A stretch of DNA of 64,000 bases from Bradyrhizobium paxllaeri (GTDB lineage: Bacteria; Pseudomonadota; Alphaproteobacteria; Rhizobiales; Xanthobacteraceae): positions 6,076,001 through 6,140,000 of the forward strand of contig NZ_CP042968.1 in assembly GCF_001693515.2 (NCBI RefSeq). The letters are read 5' to 3'. Below the pieces are notes generated by a model, which worked only from the letters and a program-made list of their open reading frames with translations, did no database searches and had not been told where the DNA came from. A program made the translations under genes and the position numbers. This document shows, one piece after another, positions 16,781 through 24,859 of the stretch (the stretch's first letter is position 1; every line of letters starts with the position of its first letter).

Positions 16781-17110
16781 TTGAATCCGCCAGTTGTTGA
16801 GTCGCCGCGAAAGAGGATCATAGCAATTGAAGGTTTTTGCGTCTTTCGCTGGCTACTTGCCCGATCGTGCTTTTCCAACAGCTTCAGATCGGGCGCGGCG
16901 GCATCGAAACGAAATTGTTGGGCCGTGGATGGCGCAACGTCGGGCTTGTTCTACACAGCAGGCCGTCATGAGATCGGCTCGCTGGGTGTCGCCATATGCC
17001 AGTACGGCAGTCCGTTCTGCGACAACCCACTGCTTGTGCTGGTGGCCGCAGGGTTGGCTGCGTGCTGGAGCGCATTCGTCAGCGTACGCTCATTCGTTAG
17101 CGTACGCTGA
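16781..17110 (+). CDS. Small hydrophobic hypothetical protein, N-terminus uncertain
   Basis: The C-terminal half looks like a genuine small protein: LFYTAGRHEIGSLG, then CQYGSPFCDNP, then a hydrophobic helix (LLVLVAAGLAACW) ending FVSVRSFVSVR. The N-terminal half is basic and not protein-like. The only early start is a TTG without a ribosome site, and another frame becomes more plausible upstream, so the true start may be internal or the gene may be frameshifted. The last 12 codons carry an 18-bp tandem duplication. Function unknown. Confidence 0.4.
   Translation: MNPPVVESPRKRIIAIEGFCVFRWLLARSCFSNSFRSGAAASKRNCWAVDGATSGLFYTAGRHEIGSLGVAICQYGSPFCDNPLLVLVAAGLAACWSAFVSVRSFVSVR
17073..17108 (+). 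repeat. 18-bp tandem duplication
   Basis: Two adjacent 18-bp copies (17073-17090 and 17091-17108) differ at one base; the unit is CATTCGTCAGCGTACGCT. Each contains the palindrome AGCGTACGCT. The unit is six codons long, so it repeats FVSVR in the frame of the small protein at 16781-17110 without breaking it. Confidence 0.85.
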
Positions 17111-17191
17111 CGCGATCGTTGAAGCGCCTGCGAACTCGTGTGATGATGCCGTAGTGCCGGGTGATTTGCCCGACGTGACAAATGGCGCGCC

Positions 17192-17488
17192 CTACTGCGG
17201 CGGGGGGTTCACCGGATAAACAGGCTTTGGCACTGGTGGACTAGGCTCGACCTGTAGCTTCGGCTCGGTTGGGATAACATCCGCACCGGCTGCCCGGGCG
17301 GCCTCGCCGGTAGTGCTGTAGTTCGCGATCACGGGGTGCTGCATTTTCGGCTTATTCCATGGCCCTTGATCGACGATCAGCATGCCGAGCACGCCGAGAA
17401 CCGCGACCACAATCGCAACCTTCAACGGCGCGCCACCACGCCTGGTCGTTTGATCCTCGGTCAATTCCCTCGTCATCGGAAAATCCAT
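17192..17488 (-). CDS. Single-pass membrane protein with proline-rich tail, unknown
   Basis: A 98-aa protein starting at the ATG at 17488 with AGAGGAG just upstream. An in-frame ATG eight codons earlier lacks a ribosome site. A charged N-terminus (about 1-23) is followed by one membrane helix (VAIVVAVLGVLGMLIV, about 25-40). A 55-residue tail ends in VPKPVYPVNPPP. The tail is probably periplasmic, with Pro repeats of the kind that span the cell wall. No family recognised. Confidence 0.65.
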   Translation of the reverse strand: MDFPMTRELTEDQTTRRGGAPLKVAIVVAVLGVLGMLIVDQGPWNKPKMQHPVIANYSTTGEAARAAGADVIPTEPKLQVEPSPPVPKPVYPVNPPPQ

Positions 17489-17645
17489 GCTGCTCTCCTC
17501 TGACGAATTCAAATCCCGGCGACGAAGAAGGTTCCGCCGGATCCATCAAGGAAGCGACGATCTGCAGGAACAAACGTCTTGTCCGCGCATTGTCGGGACA
17601 TTAGCCCTGCCCGGCAATTGCCAGGCGATCGAGTGAGTTGATAAC

Positions 17646-17903
17646 GTGGAAATCGAAAACTCAGGGCCACCGCAACCCGGGATGGCAGAACGCGCCATCG
17701 ACACCGCGACCGATGTGTCGCGCACGCTGACGGAAGTATCTGCCGCGCTGCAGGCTGCGGTCGGACGTCTCAGCGAGGCGATCACCGCGGCACGGAAGCC
17801 CGGAATGCCGCTCGCGACCATCAGCGCGATTACCCGCGAAGCGCCGCTGGCCAGCCTGTTCGTCGCCTTTCTGTTCGGCGTCGCGATTGCGCGCCGCCGC
17901 TAG
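17646..17903 (+). CDS. Small protein with C-terminal membrane anchor (DUF883/ElaB-like form)
   Basis: An 85-aa protein from a GTG at 17646. An amphipathic helical region rich in Ala (about 14-50) is followed by a C-terminal membrane segment (LASLFVAFLFGVAIA) and RRR at the very end. This layout is that of ribosome-associated inner-membrane ElaB/YqjD-type proteins; the similarity is in form only. It lies head-to-head with the proline-tail protein and converges with the phasin gene. Confidence 0.6.
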   Translation: MEIENSGPPQPGMAERAIDTATDVSRTLTEVSAALQAAVGRLSEAITAARKPGMPLATISAITREAPLASLFVAFLFGVAIARRR

Positions 17904-17920
17904 CGAGCTTTCTCACTTTC

Positions 17921-18274
17921 TCAGAACTTGCCTTTCGCCGAGTCCTTTGCGGCCGACATGACGCCGCCGGTGATCTGTCGCATATGTTCACCGGCGTTGG
18001 TGAACTGGCTGCGCAGGAATTCGGACTGGATCCTCATTGCCTCCTGAAGGTCGGTCGCGTGGACCAGCTTGCGGGCATGCTCGAACGCAGCCTTCATGTT
18101 CTGCTCGGTAAACGACAGCGCCTGCCTGGAAATTTCCGTACCCGCGCCGGGCATCGATGTCATGGACTTGCCGGCGGCGTCGAAGAACATGCCGAACGCC
18201 TTTTCCGCCTGATCGATGGTTTTCTCGGCCAGATCGCGCAGCTCGGCCGGGACTTCGAGTTTCGGTTCAGTCAT
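17921..18274 (-). CDS. Phasin family protein
   Basis: A 117-aa, all-helical protein with the phasin pattern: AEKTIDQAEKAFGMFFDAAG (about 16-35), then FTEQNMKAAFEHARKLVHATDLQEAMRIQSEFLRSQF (about 55-91). Phasins coat polyhydroxyalkanoate granules or act as general stress phasins. A ribosome site (GGAGGAGCGACC) precedes the ATG. No PHA synthase gene is near. A palindrome lies about 125 bases upstream. Confidence 0.87.
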   Translation of the reverse strand: MTEPKLEVPAELRDLAEKTIDQAEKAFGMFFDAAGKSMTSMPGAGTEISRQALSFTEQNMKAAFEHARKLVHATDLQEAMRIQSEFLRSQFTNAGEHMRQITGGVMSAAKDSAKGKF

Positions 18275-18397
18275 GGTCGCTCCTCCAGTGTCGGCCTTGG
18301 CAGGTTAGCACAATTCCCGCCTGCGTCTGCGCCGTATTGACCGGGTCTTCGCCGGGCATGGACTTCCACGGCCGGCATCGAGCCCCGCCCGGAAATA

Positions 18398-18415
18398 GTC
18401 CGTAACCGTACGGAC
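18398..18415. promoter_or_regulatory. Perfect 18-bp palindrome between phasin and zinc-ribbon genes
   Basis: GTCCGTA and TACGGAC form a perfect inverted repeat around ACCG. It sits in the divergent region between the phasin gene and the small protein at 18517-18702. The size and symmetry suit a dimeric repressor of the TetR kind. The regulator is not identified. Confidence 0.4.
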
Positions 18416-18516
18416 GTGACGCGTGATTCCAATGGTGGCAACAGTGTGGCATAGTGATTCGGGTTCGGTGGCGTTGCGTCTCTGGTTTTAAGTCTCTCTT
18501 GGGACATGGGGATACG

Positions 18517-18702
18517 ATGCTACAAACGTTTCGACCGACACCCACCTGCACGCGGTTTCAGACCAGCATAGAAATGCCCTGCATGAAATGCGGTGCGCAG
18601 ATGCGGCTAGCCATGATCGAGCCGCGCGACCAGCAATACGACGTGTTGACCTATCACTGCACGCCTTGCGACTCAGGCGAGAGTTTCCTGAAGGCGCGCT
18701 GA
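18517..18702 (+). CDS. Small zinc-ribbon-like protein
   Basis: A 61-aa protein starting at the ATG at 18517 after TGGGGAT. CMKCG (about 23-27) and CTPC (about 49-52) form a two-CxxC zinc ribbon. The intervening MRLAMIEPRDQQYDVLTYHC would form the beta strands. Such proteins are frequent in Bradyrhizobium and their role is unknown. It converges tail-to-tail with the next gene without a gap. Confidence 0.65.
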   Translation: MLQTFRPTPTCTRFQTSIEMPCMKCGAQMRLAMIEPRDQQYDVLTYHCTPCDSGESFLKAR

Positions 18703-18909
18703 CTACGGCCCGTTCACGACGGCCGTTCCGGCCGGCGTCAGCACAAGTCCCTCCTCCCGCGCTTCGACCAGGCCAAGGTCCGTCAACGTTCGCAGATCTT
18801 CGTCACTGACCGGCGACAATTTCAGTCGGCGTGCCTGAATATCCCGCAACGTCCAGCGGAGAGCGATCGCCTTTTCGAGGCTGAGTTCAGCGAAAGGATT
18901 CTCTGGCAT
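18703..18909 (-). CDS. Small winged-helix-like hypothetical protein
   Basis: A 68-aa protein. The sequence LRWTLRDIQARRLKLSPVS followed by DLRTLTDLGLVEAREEGLVLTPAG has the helix-turn-helix plus beta-wing rhythm of a small winged-helix domain. No recognition-helix identity can be claimed. It ends exactly where the zinc-ribbon gene ends. Confidence 0.55.
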   Translation of the reverse strand: MPENPFAELSLEKAIALRWTLRDIQARRLKLSPVSDEDLRTLTDLGLVEAREEGLVLTPAGTAVVNGP

Positions 18910-19068
18910 TCGCTTGCAACTACAGGACCATGGGGATCAGACTTATGCTCACGGCGCCACCTTCGGCGCCCAGATAATGCAGAACCCCCCGCCAGGTTCC
19001 CTGGCGAGGGACCGCCCCCGGACAATAATAGGGCCGTTCACGTGAAAGAGCCGGCGCAGCCGCTCTTC

Positions 19069-20202
19069 TCAATAGCGATAGGGCTCGATGTCCAGCAGCG
19101 GGAAGGCGCTGAACACGCTCGGCGGATTGGTCGCGGTCGCCGCATGCAGATAGGATTTGTCGAGTTCTGCAAAGCGGGTGACGCCCAGCAATCCGAGGCA
19201 ACGGATAATCTCATCCTCGAGCAGCTCCAGCATCCGCACGATGCCGGCCTCGCCCGCGGCCGCCAGCGCCCAGCATTGCAGCCGGCCGATCCCGACCAGA
19301 TCGGCACCGGACGCGATTGCCTTCACGATGTCGGTGCCGCGGCAAAACGAGCCGTCGACCATGATCCTGGCGCGGCCAGCGACGGCGTCGACGATTTCCG
19401 GCAAGACGTGCATCGCGCCGCGTCCGTGGTCGAGCTGGCGGCCGCCGTGGTTCGACACATAGATCCAGTCCACGCCATGGTCGAGCGCGATGGCGGCGTC
19501 TTCCGCCGTGGCGATACCCTTGATCACCAGCGGAATTTTATACTTGTCCTTGATCAGCTTCACCGTGCGCCAATCCAGCCCCTTCTGGAAGTCGCCGCCG
19601 GTGGCCCGGATACGGCTTTCGCGGACATACCGCTTGGCGATATCGCGCTCACGCCGGCTGTAGTGCGCCGTGTCAACGGTCAGGCAGAAGGCCGCATAAC
19701 CATTGTCGATGGTGCGGCTGACAACATCCTCGACAAAAGCATCATCGCCGCGGACATAGAGCTGATAGATGCGCAACGCATCGGGCGCAGCCTTGGCGGT
19801 CGCCTCAAGCCCCGGCTCGGACACCGAGCTCAGCATATGAGCGGCGCCAAACTGCCCCGCGCCACGCGCGACCGCGGCGCCTGAATTGGGGTCGAAAATC
19901 TCAAGCGCGCCAACCGGCGCAATCATCACAGGCAAACGCAAGCGGCGGCCGAATACCTCGGTCGAAGCGTCGACCTGCGCGACATTGCGCAGCACCCGCG
20001 GCCGGAATGCGATCTCGTCGAGCGCCATCCGGTTGCGCCGCATCGTGGTCTCGGTCTCGGAGGCGCCTACGATGTAGTCCCATGCGTTCTGGTTCAGCCG
20101 GGCGCGGGCCTTTCGAATGAATTCGTGGAGATTCTGGAATTCCTCGCCGCTGGCGCCGAGCTCGACATTCCTCGCCGGACGCGTGGGGGTGCCGTCATTC
20201 AT
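19069..20202 (-). CDS. FMN-dependent alpha-hydroxyacid oxidase/dehydrogenase
   Basis: TIM-barrel flavoenzyme, 377 aa, of the glycolate oxidase / L-lactate dehydrogenase / mandelate dehydrogenase family. Lys228 in LVIKGIAT binds the FMN, and SNHGGRQLD (250-258) holds the catalytic His252 and substrate-binding Arg255. The N-terminal tyrosine segment reads WDYIVGASETE rather than the usual YY.GA.DE, so substrate preference may differ from classical lactate enzymes. A GTG/ATG choice is not needed; the ATG at 20202 fits. It is monocistronic. It would oxidise a 2-hydroxyacid to the 2-oxoacid. Confidence 0.88.
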   Translation of the reverse strand: MNDGTPTRPARNVELGASGEEFQNLHEFIRKARARLNQNAWDYIVGASETETTMRRNRMALDEIAFRPRVLRNVAQVDASTEVFGRRLRLPVMIAPVGALEIFDPNSGAAVARGAGQFGAAHMLSSVSEPGLEATAKAAPDALRIYQLYVRGDDAFVEDVVSRTIDNGYAAFCLTVDTAHYSRRERDIAKRYVRESRIRATGGDFQKGLDWRTVKLIKDKYKIPLVIKGIATAEDAAIALDHGVDWIYVSNHGGRQLDHGRGAMHVLPEIVDAVAGRARIMVDGSFCRGTDIVKAIASGADLVGIGRLQCWALAAAGEAGIVRMLELLEDEIIRCLGLLGVTRFAELDKSYLHAATATNPPSVFSAFPLLDIEPYRY

Positions 20203-20340
20203 GCTGTTTCTCTCCCATCATCTTGGCTGCACCTTAGCCGCAGCTAAACGGAAAAAGCTACCGCTTTGAACAGGTTAGGCGTCACGCAAACGCGGGGACG
20301 TTATTCATTTGCGAGATGCGGCGGTGCCGGTCGGCGCCGC

Positions 20341-21603
20341 TCAAGCCGTATTGCCCACCTTCCCGAAAGCCCCTGCCTCGGCCAGATCAGCCATACGTCG
20401 CTCATCATAGCCGAGGGTCTTTCGGAGCACTTCCCTGGTATGCTCGCCGAGCAGCGGCGCCGCCACCGGATCGATGGTTGGCGTCAGGCTCATCTGCAGC
20501 GGCGTTTCAATATTGGGGATCGCGCCCGCGGTCGGATGCGGAATCCGGCTGAGACGATGGCGGTCGCGCACTTCCGGCGCGTTGAAGCCTTCCTCCACGG
20601 TGCGCAGATAGCCGACCGGTATGTTGGCCTTCTTCATCTTCGCCATCCAGTGCTCAAGGCTGTCGCTGGCAAAAACGCCGGCGATGACGGCACGCAACTT
20701 TTCCCTGTTGGCTGTTCGGTCTTTCCGGTGCGCGAACCGGGGATCGGTGACGAGATCCGGCCGATCGAGCACATCGACTACGAGCCGGCGATACAGGCGG
20801 TCATTGGCGCAGGCCATGTAGAGCGGCCCATCGGAAGCCTGGTAGAGGCCGACGGTGGGCGAGCCGTTCGGTGAATTGCCGAAGCGGCCCGGATTCGCGC
20901 CGCTGATCAGATACGCCATGCCGTAGAAACCGGTCATCGACACGGCAGTATCGATCAGCGCGACCTCGACCTGCTGGCCGCGGCCCAGCCGGTCGCGGGC
21001 GATCAGCGCCAGCAGGATCGCGTTGCATGCCGACATGCCCGTCGCCATGTCGACGATCGGCGGACCGGTTCGCACCGGCTCGCCATCCGGAAACCCGTTG
21101 AGCGACATGAAGCCGCTTTCGGCCTGCGTGATCGGATCGAAGCCCGGACGCAAGGCGAAATCGCCCTTGCGGCCATAGGCGGAGATCGAGCAATAGATCA
21201 GCCGCGGATTGGTCGGCGCGACGGAAGCATAATCGAGACCGAACTTCTTCATCACGCCGCCGGAGAAATTCTCCACCACGACGTCCGCTTTCGCGATCAG
21301 TTCGCGGGCGACTTCGAGCGCCGCCGGATTGTTGAAATCGAGCACAATGCCGCGCTTGTTGCGATTGAGACTGAGGAACGCCGCGCTCTCGCCGCCGATT
21401 TCCGCGTGCTCATAGTGACGGGTATCGTCGCCTCCGTCGGGGTTTTCGATCTTGATCACTTCGGCGCCGAAATCGGCCAGCGTCTGCGTGCAGGCCGGAC
21501 CTGCCACGACCCGGGTGAAATCGACGACCAATAGACCATCCAGGGCCGTCGGCTCTCCCTTGGCGCGCGGCATTCGCTCCGGCAATTGCGGCTTGGCAGT
21601 CAT
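20341..21603 (-). CDS. CaiB/BaiF family (class III) CoA transferase
   Basis: A 420-aa class III CoA transferase. It has the opening DFTRVVAGPACTQTLADFGAEVIKIE region (28-53), NRNKRGIVLDF (80-90), and GFDPITQAESG, with Asp156 as the likely covalent-intermediate residue. A C-terminal CoA-site segment is also present. It moves CoA between carboxylic acids. It stands apart from other CoA-pathway genes, so its substrate is open. It is a separate paralogue from the one at 41310-42524. Confidence 0.9.
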   Translation of the reverse strand: MTAKPQLPERMPRAKGEPTALDGLLVVDFTRVVAGPACTQTLADFGAEVIKIENPDGGDDTRHYEHAEIGGESAAFLSLNRNKRGIVLDFNNPAALEVARELIAKADVVVENFSGGVMKKFGLDYASVAPTNPRLIYCSISAYGRKGDFALRPGFDPITQAESGFMSLNGFPDGEPVRTGPPIVDMATGMSACNAILLALIARDRLGRGQQVEVALIDTAVSMTGFYGMAYLISGANPGRFGNSPNGSPTVGLYQASDGPLYMACANDRLYRRLVVDVLDRPDLVTDPRFAHRKDRTANREKLRAVIAGVFASDSLEHWMAKMKKANIPVGYLRTVEEGFNAPEVRDRHRLSRIPHPTAGAIPNIETPLQMSLTPTIDPVAAPLLGEHTREVLRKTLGYDERRMADLAEAGAFGKVGNTA

Positions 21604-21903
21604 TTCCGGCGTTTCCCCTTGTTATTCTGCCTGGCGAAACAAAGGCTTTTCGCCGCGACTTCAAGGCTTTCTACCGGAACCGGGTGGGCAACGCCAAACC
21701 CCTATTTTGCAGGGCGGGACGTTCCGCCGACATAGCTCTCGTGACGGTGCATGAGTCCGCAGCGTTGCCCCCGCGGCCATGCTGCAGAGCGGGACGGACC
21801 GTTGATTCATCCCGGTTGGCCCAAAGAGCCGAGCGGTGGCTTGGCGAGGACCCGCTGCGAGCGGCGTTCGCCGCGTCGTTACCTCAGTGAAAGCGGGCTT
21901 TCC
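21604..21903. other. 300-bp gap without a gene
   Basis: Two similar GC-rich stretches (TGCAGGGCGGGACGTTCCG near 21710 and TGCAGAGCGGGACGGACCG near 21780) hint at an old duplication. No credible frame or terminator is seen. Confidence 0.4.
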
Positions 21904-22326
21904 CTATTCGGTAATCATCTCACCGGAGCCGCCGAGTTCGGCAGGAAAGTCTTTGAGCTTGGGCAACCCGTCCCGCATCGGCAGCACCGTCTCGGCGTAG
22001 TTGACGTGTACGCCGGGCGTGAAGGGAAATGTCGGGAGAGTTGCGGCGAAGACGTCGACCAGCCCGAGCGTCGGATGATTGGTCATCAGATGACCACCGC
22101 ACTCCTTGCAGTACTTGCGCTGACTCATCGGCGTCTTCTCGAAGGTTGCAACGTGTTGCGCTCCTGCCGTGATTTGTACCGCCTCCGGTTTCCAAAGGGT
22201 GAACGCGTTCACCGGCCCGCCGGACCACGAACGGCAGGAACGGCAATGGCAATAACCCATGCCTTCCGGCGCACCGGTGACCTGGACCTCGACCGCGCCG
22301 CAAAAACAGCTTCCAGTATGTTTCAT
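21904..22326 (-). CDS. GFA family (CENP-V/GFA) zinc protein
   Basis: A 140-aa protein of the glutathione-dependent formaldehyde-activating-like fold. Zinc ligands are recognisable: Cys7 and Cys9 (GSCFCGAV), CHCRSC (about 26-31) and YCKECGG mid-protein. The ATG at 22326 has GGAGG directly upstream; an in-frame start seven codons earlier would lose this spacing. The family binds structural and catalytic zinc. True formaldehyde activation is shown for few members, so I give only the fold. It follows the methyltransferase-like gene after 36 bases on the same strand. Confidence 0.85.
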   Translation of the reverse strand: MKHTGSCFCGAVEVQVTGAPEGMGYCHCRSCRSWSGGPVNAFTLWKPEAVQITAGAQHVATFEKTPMSQRKYCKECGGHLMTNHPTLGLVDVFAATLPTFPFTPGVHVNYAETVLPMRDGLPKLKDFPAELGGSGEMITE

Positions 22327-22362
22327 GATTCCTCCCTCTCCTTGCACATAATCACAAAGTGA

Positions 22363-23139
22363 TCAGGTCAGTTTGCACCAGGGAAACAACATCGAAACGC
22401 GCTCCCGGTAGCGGCGATATTCGTCGCCGAACATGTCAATCAGATCGCGCTCCTCCAGCATGATGCCGATGAATATGTAGGCCGTGGTTACGACGGCAAA
22501 CAGCAGATGTCCCGCGCTCATCGTCGGCGCCGCCCAGAAGGCGATGATGAAACCGAGATAGATCGGGTGCCGGACAAAGCGGTAGAAGAACGGCGTCCGG
22601 AAGACCGGCGGCGGCATCTCGCGACCGGCGAGATTGTTGGCGACCTGGTGCAATCCGAACAGCTCGAAATGATTGATCAGGAAGGTGCTCGTGAACACGA
22701 TCACCCAACCGACGAACGACAATGTCGCGATCGCCACGGCCATGTCGGGCTCCTGGATGCTCCAGATCAGGTCCGGCATTGGACGCCATTGCCAGAACAG
22801 CAACAACAGTGTCAGGCTTGCGCAAAGCACATAGGTGCTGCGCTCGACTGACTGCGGAATAAACTGCGTCCACCAGTGTTTGAACGATTTGCGCGCCATG
22901 ACGCTATGTTGGATGGCAAATAACGCCATCAGCGCAAGATTGACGACAATTGCCTCGAATGTTCCCGATTTCGCGCCGGTATCGATCGCCTTCGGCACGG
23001 CGATGCCTGATACGAACCCGATGGCGTACATAATCGTGAACAGAAATGTGAGATAGGCCACACCTCCGAACAGAAATGCAGTGAATCTTAGCGCGTGATT
23101 GCCCGGATTCGCCGGGCGGATGGCTTGGATTTCCGTCAT
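22363..23139 (-). CDS. mddA: Methanethiol S-methyltransferase-like membrane protein (MddA/NnrU type)
   Basis: A 258-aa integral membrane protein with five to six hydrophobic helices. It ends in the isoprenylcysteine-methyltransferase-type SAM site, FYRFVRHPIYLGF followed by EERDLIDMFGDEYRRYRERV. The N-terminal FGGVAYLTFLFTIMYAIGFVSG and VPKAIDTG resemble MddA, the enzyme making dimethyl sulfide from methanethiol and SAM, which is described in Bradyrhizobium. The assignment rests on recall of that family; NnrU-type relatives are the alternative. Start at the ATG 23139 rather than 20 codons upstream because the hydrophobic N-terminus then begins as in the family. Confidence 0.7.
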   Translation of the reverse strand: MTEIQAIRPANPGNHALRFTAFLFGGVAYLTFLFTIMYAIGFVSGIAVPKAIDTGAKSGTFEAIVVNLALMALFAIQHSVMARKSFKHWWTQFIPQSVERSTYVLCASLTLLLLFWQWRPMPDLIWSIQEPDMAVAIATLSFVGWVIVFTSTFLINHFELFGLHQVANNLAGREMPPPVFRTPFFYRFVRHPIYLGFIIAFWAAPTMSAGHLLFAVVTTAYIFIGIMLEERDLIDMFGDEYRRYRERVSMLFPWCKLT

Positions 23140-23269
23140 GAAATTGGCTCCGCTACAGGCAATGGAATCGCAACTCCTGATTCTCTCAGGATGCCGCAAA
23201 AGCGGCCACGAAACTTTGCCTTACGCTTCAGCTCTTCATTAGACGGACTTGATTGTTTCTTTAGGAAAG

Positions 23270-24838
23270 ATGATGGGGCAAGTGAGATTCAACTTCGATA
23301 ACCACATCCTGGACACCGATCGCCGCGAGCTGCGGCGTGGCAGCGATCTAGTTGCGATGCAACCGCAGGTATTCGACTTGCTGGTTCACCTGCTGAAGCA
23401 CCGACATCGCGTGGTCAGCCGCGATGATCTCATTGCGCTGGTGTGGGGAGGACGGATCGTCTCGGACTCCACGCTGGACAGCCGGATCAACGCTGCCCGT
23501 AGCGCGATCGGCGACAACGGCAAGGAGCAGAGGCTGATCCGCACCATTCCGCGCAAGGGGATTCGCTTCGTCGGTGACGTGAATAGTCCATGCGAAGCGC
23601 GTGCCGCACCGCCGGCGGAAGCAGAACAGCCACGTGCGGCGCTCGCGCTTCCCGACCGCCCGGCGATAGCTGTGCTGCCGTTCGACAATATGAGCGGCGA
23701 CCGGGAGCAGGAGTATTTCTCCGACGGAATCAGCGAAGACATCATCACCGCGCTGTCAAAACTGCGCTGGTTCTTCGTGATTGCGCGCAATTCCTCATTC
23801 ACCTACAAGGGCAAGCCTGTGCACATGAGGCAGGTCGCCGCCGAGCTTGGTGTGCGCTACGTGGTCGAAGGCAGCGTGCGAAGGAGCGGCGACCGCGTCC
23901 GCATCACCGCACAACTCAACGACACCGCGACCGGCAGCCACATCTGGGCGGAGCATTACGACCGCGAGTTGACGGACGTATTCGCCGTGCAGGATGAAAT
24001 CACCGACGCCATCGTCACCGCGATCGAGCCGCAGATCTACGCCGCCGAGAATTTTCGCAGCCGGCGCAAGCCGCCCAACAGCGTGGATGCATGGGATTTG
24101 GTGATGCGGGCGTTGTCCCACCATTGGCGGGTGACGCGGCCCGATAGCTTCGCCGCGCAGGCGCTGTTGGAACGAGCCATTGCGATCGATCCCAACTACG
24201 GCCAGGCGCTAGCGCTGTTCGCGACCAACCACATGTTCGGCGTGCATCTGGGCTGGAGAGATATTGCAACCGCGGCGCCAGTTGCGGAACAAGCGGCATT
24301 GGCGGCGATTGCCGCCGACAGCGAGGATGCCTGGGCGCATACGGCGCTGGGCAGCGTGTATTTCTCCACGCGCCGTCTCGATCATTCGCTGGCCGAGTTC
24401 GAGCTGGCGCTCCAGCTCAACCCGAACTTCTCGCTGGCGCAGGGATACTATGCCCTGGCCTTGACCTATACCGGGCGGTGGGAGGATGCCTTTGCGGCGA
24501 CGCAACGCGCCATCCGCCAGAGTCCTCGAGACCCCTCTTCCGCCATCTACTACGGCGTTGCGGCCTACGCCCAGTTCGTCGGAAGAAACTATGAGGAAGC
24601 GATTACGCTGGCCCGCGAGGCAACTCGCCAGCGCGGCGATCTCACCGGCGCCTACCGGGTGCTGACCGTCGCGGCCGGCATGACCGGCCAGATCGACCTC
24701 GCGCGCTCCGCCCTGCAGGAATTGCGCCGGACCCAGCCGAATATTTCGCTCGCCTGGATCGCGACGCAGTTACCCTGGAAGCACGACGCAGATCGCGAGC
24801 ATTATCTCGAAGGCTTTCGCCGCGCCGGACTGGAATGA
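23270..24838 (+). CDS. Winged-helix (OmpR/CadC type) regulator with TolB-like and TPR domains
   Basis: A 522-aa protein. Residues 4-103 form an OmpR-type winged helix (VFDLLVHLLKHRHRVVSRDD and RTIPRKGIRF). A linker follows, then a TolB-N/FlgO-like domain (AIAVLPFDNMSGDREQEYFSDG, about 132-153, through GSHIWAEHYDRELTDVFAVQDE). The remainder is TPR-like (about 290-520). This architecture is common in rhizobia, often fused to adenylate cyclases; here no cyclase domain is present. There is no transmembrane segment, so it is not a CadC-type membrane sensor. Start at the ATG pair after AGGAAAG. It is divergent from mddA and may control it. Confidence 0.82.
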   Translation: MMGQVRFNFDNHILDTDRRELRRGSDLVAMQPQVFDLLVHLLKHRHRVVSRDDLIALVWGGRIVSDSTLDSRINAARSAIGDNGKEQRLIRTIPRKGIRFVGDVNSPCEARAAPPAEAEQPRAALALPDRPAIAVLPFDNMSGDREQEYFSDGISEDIITALSKLRWFFVIARNSSFTYKGKPVHMRQVAAELGVRYVVEGSVRRSGDRVRITAQLNDTATGSHIWAEHYDRELTDVFAVQDEITDAIVTAIEPQIYAAENFRSRRKPPNSVDAWDLVMRALSHHWRVTRPDSFAAQALLERAIAIDPNYGQALALFATNHMFGVHLGWRDIATAAPVAEQAALAAIAADSEDAWAHTALGSVYFSTRRLDHSLAEFELALQLNPNFSLAQGYYALALTYTGRWEDAFAATQRAIRQSPRDPSSAIYYGVAAYAQFVGRNYEEAITLAREATRQRGDLTGAYRVLTVAAGMTGQIDLARSALQELRRTQPNISLAWIATQLPWKHDADREHYLEGFRRAGLE

Positions 24839-24859
24839 ACGCCGGCGACCTGGCCTGCG

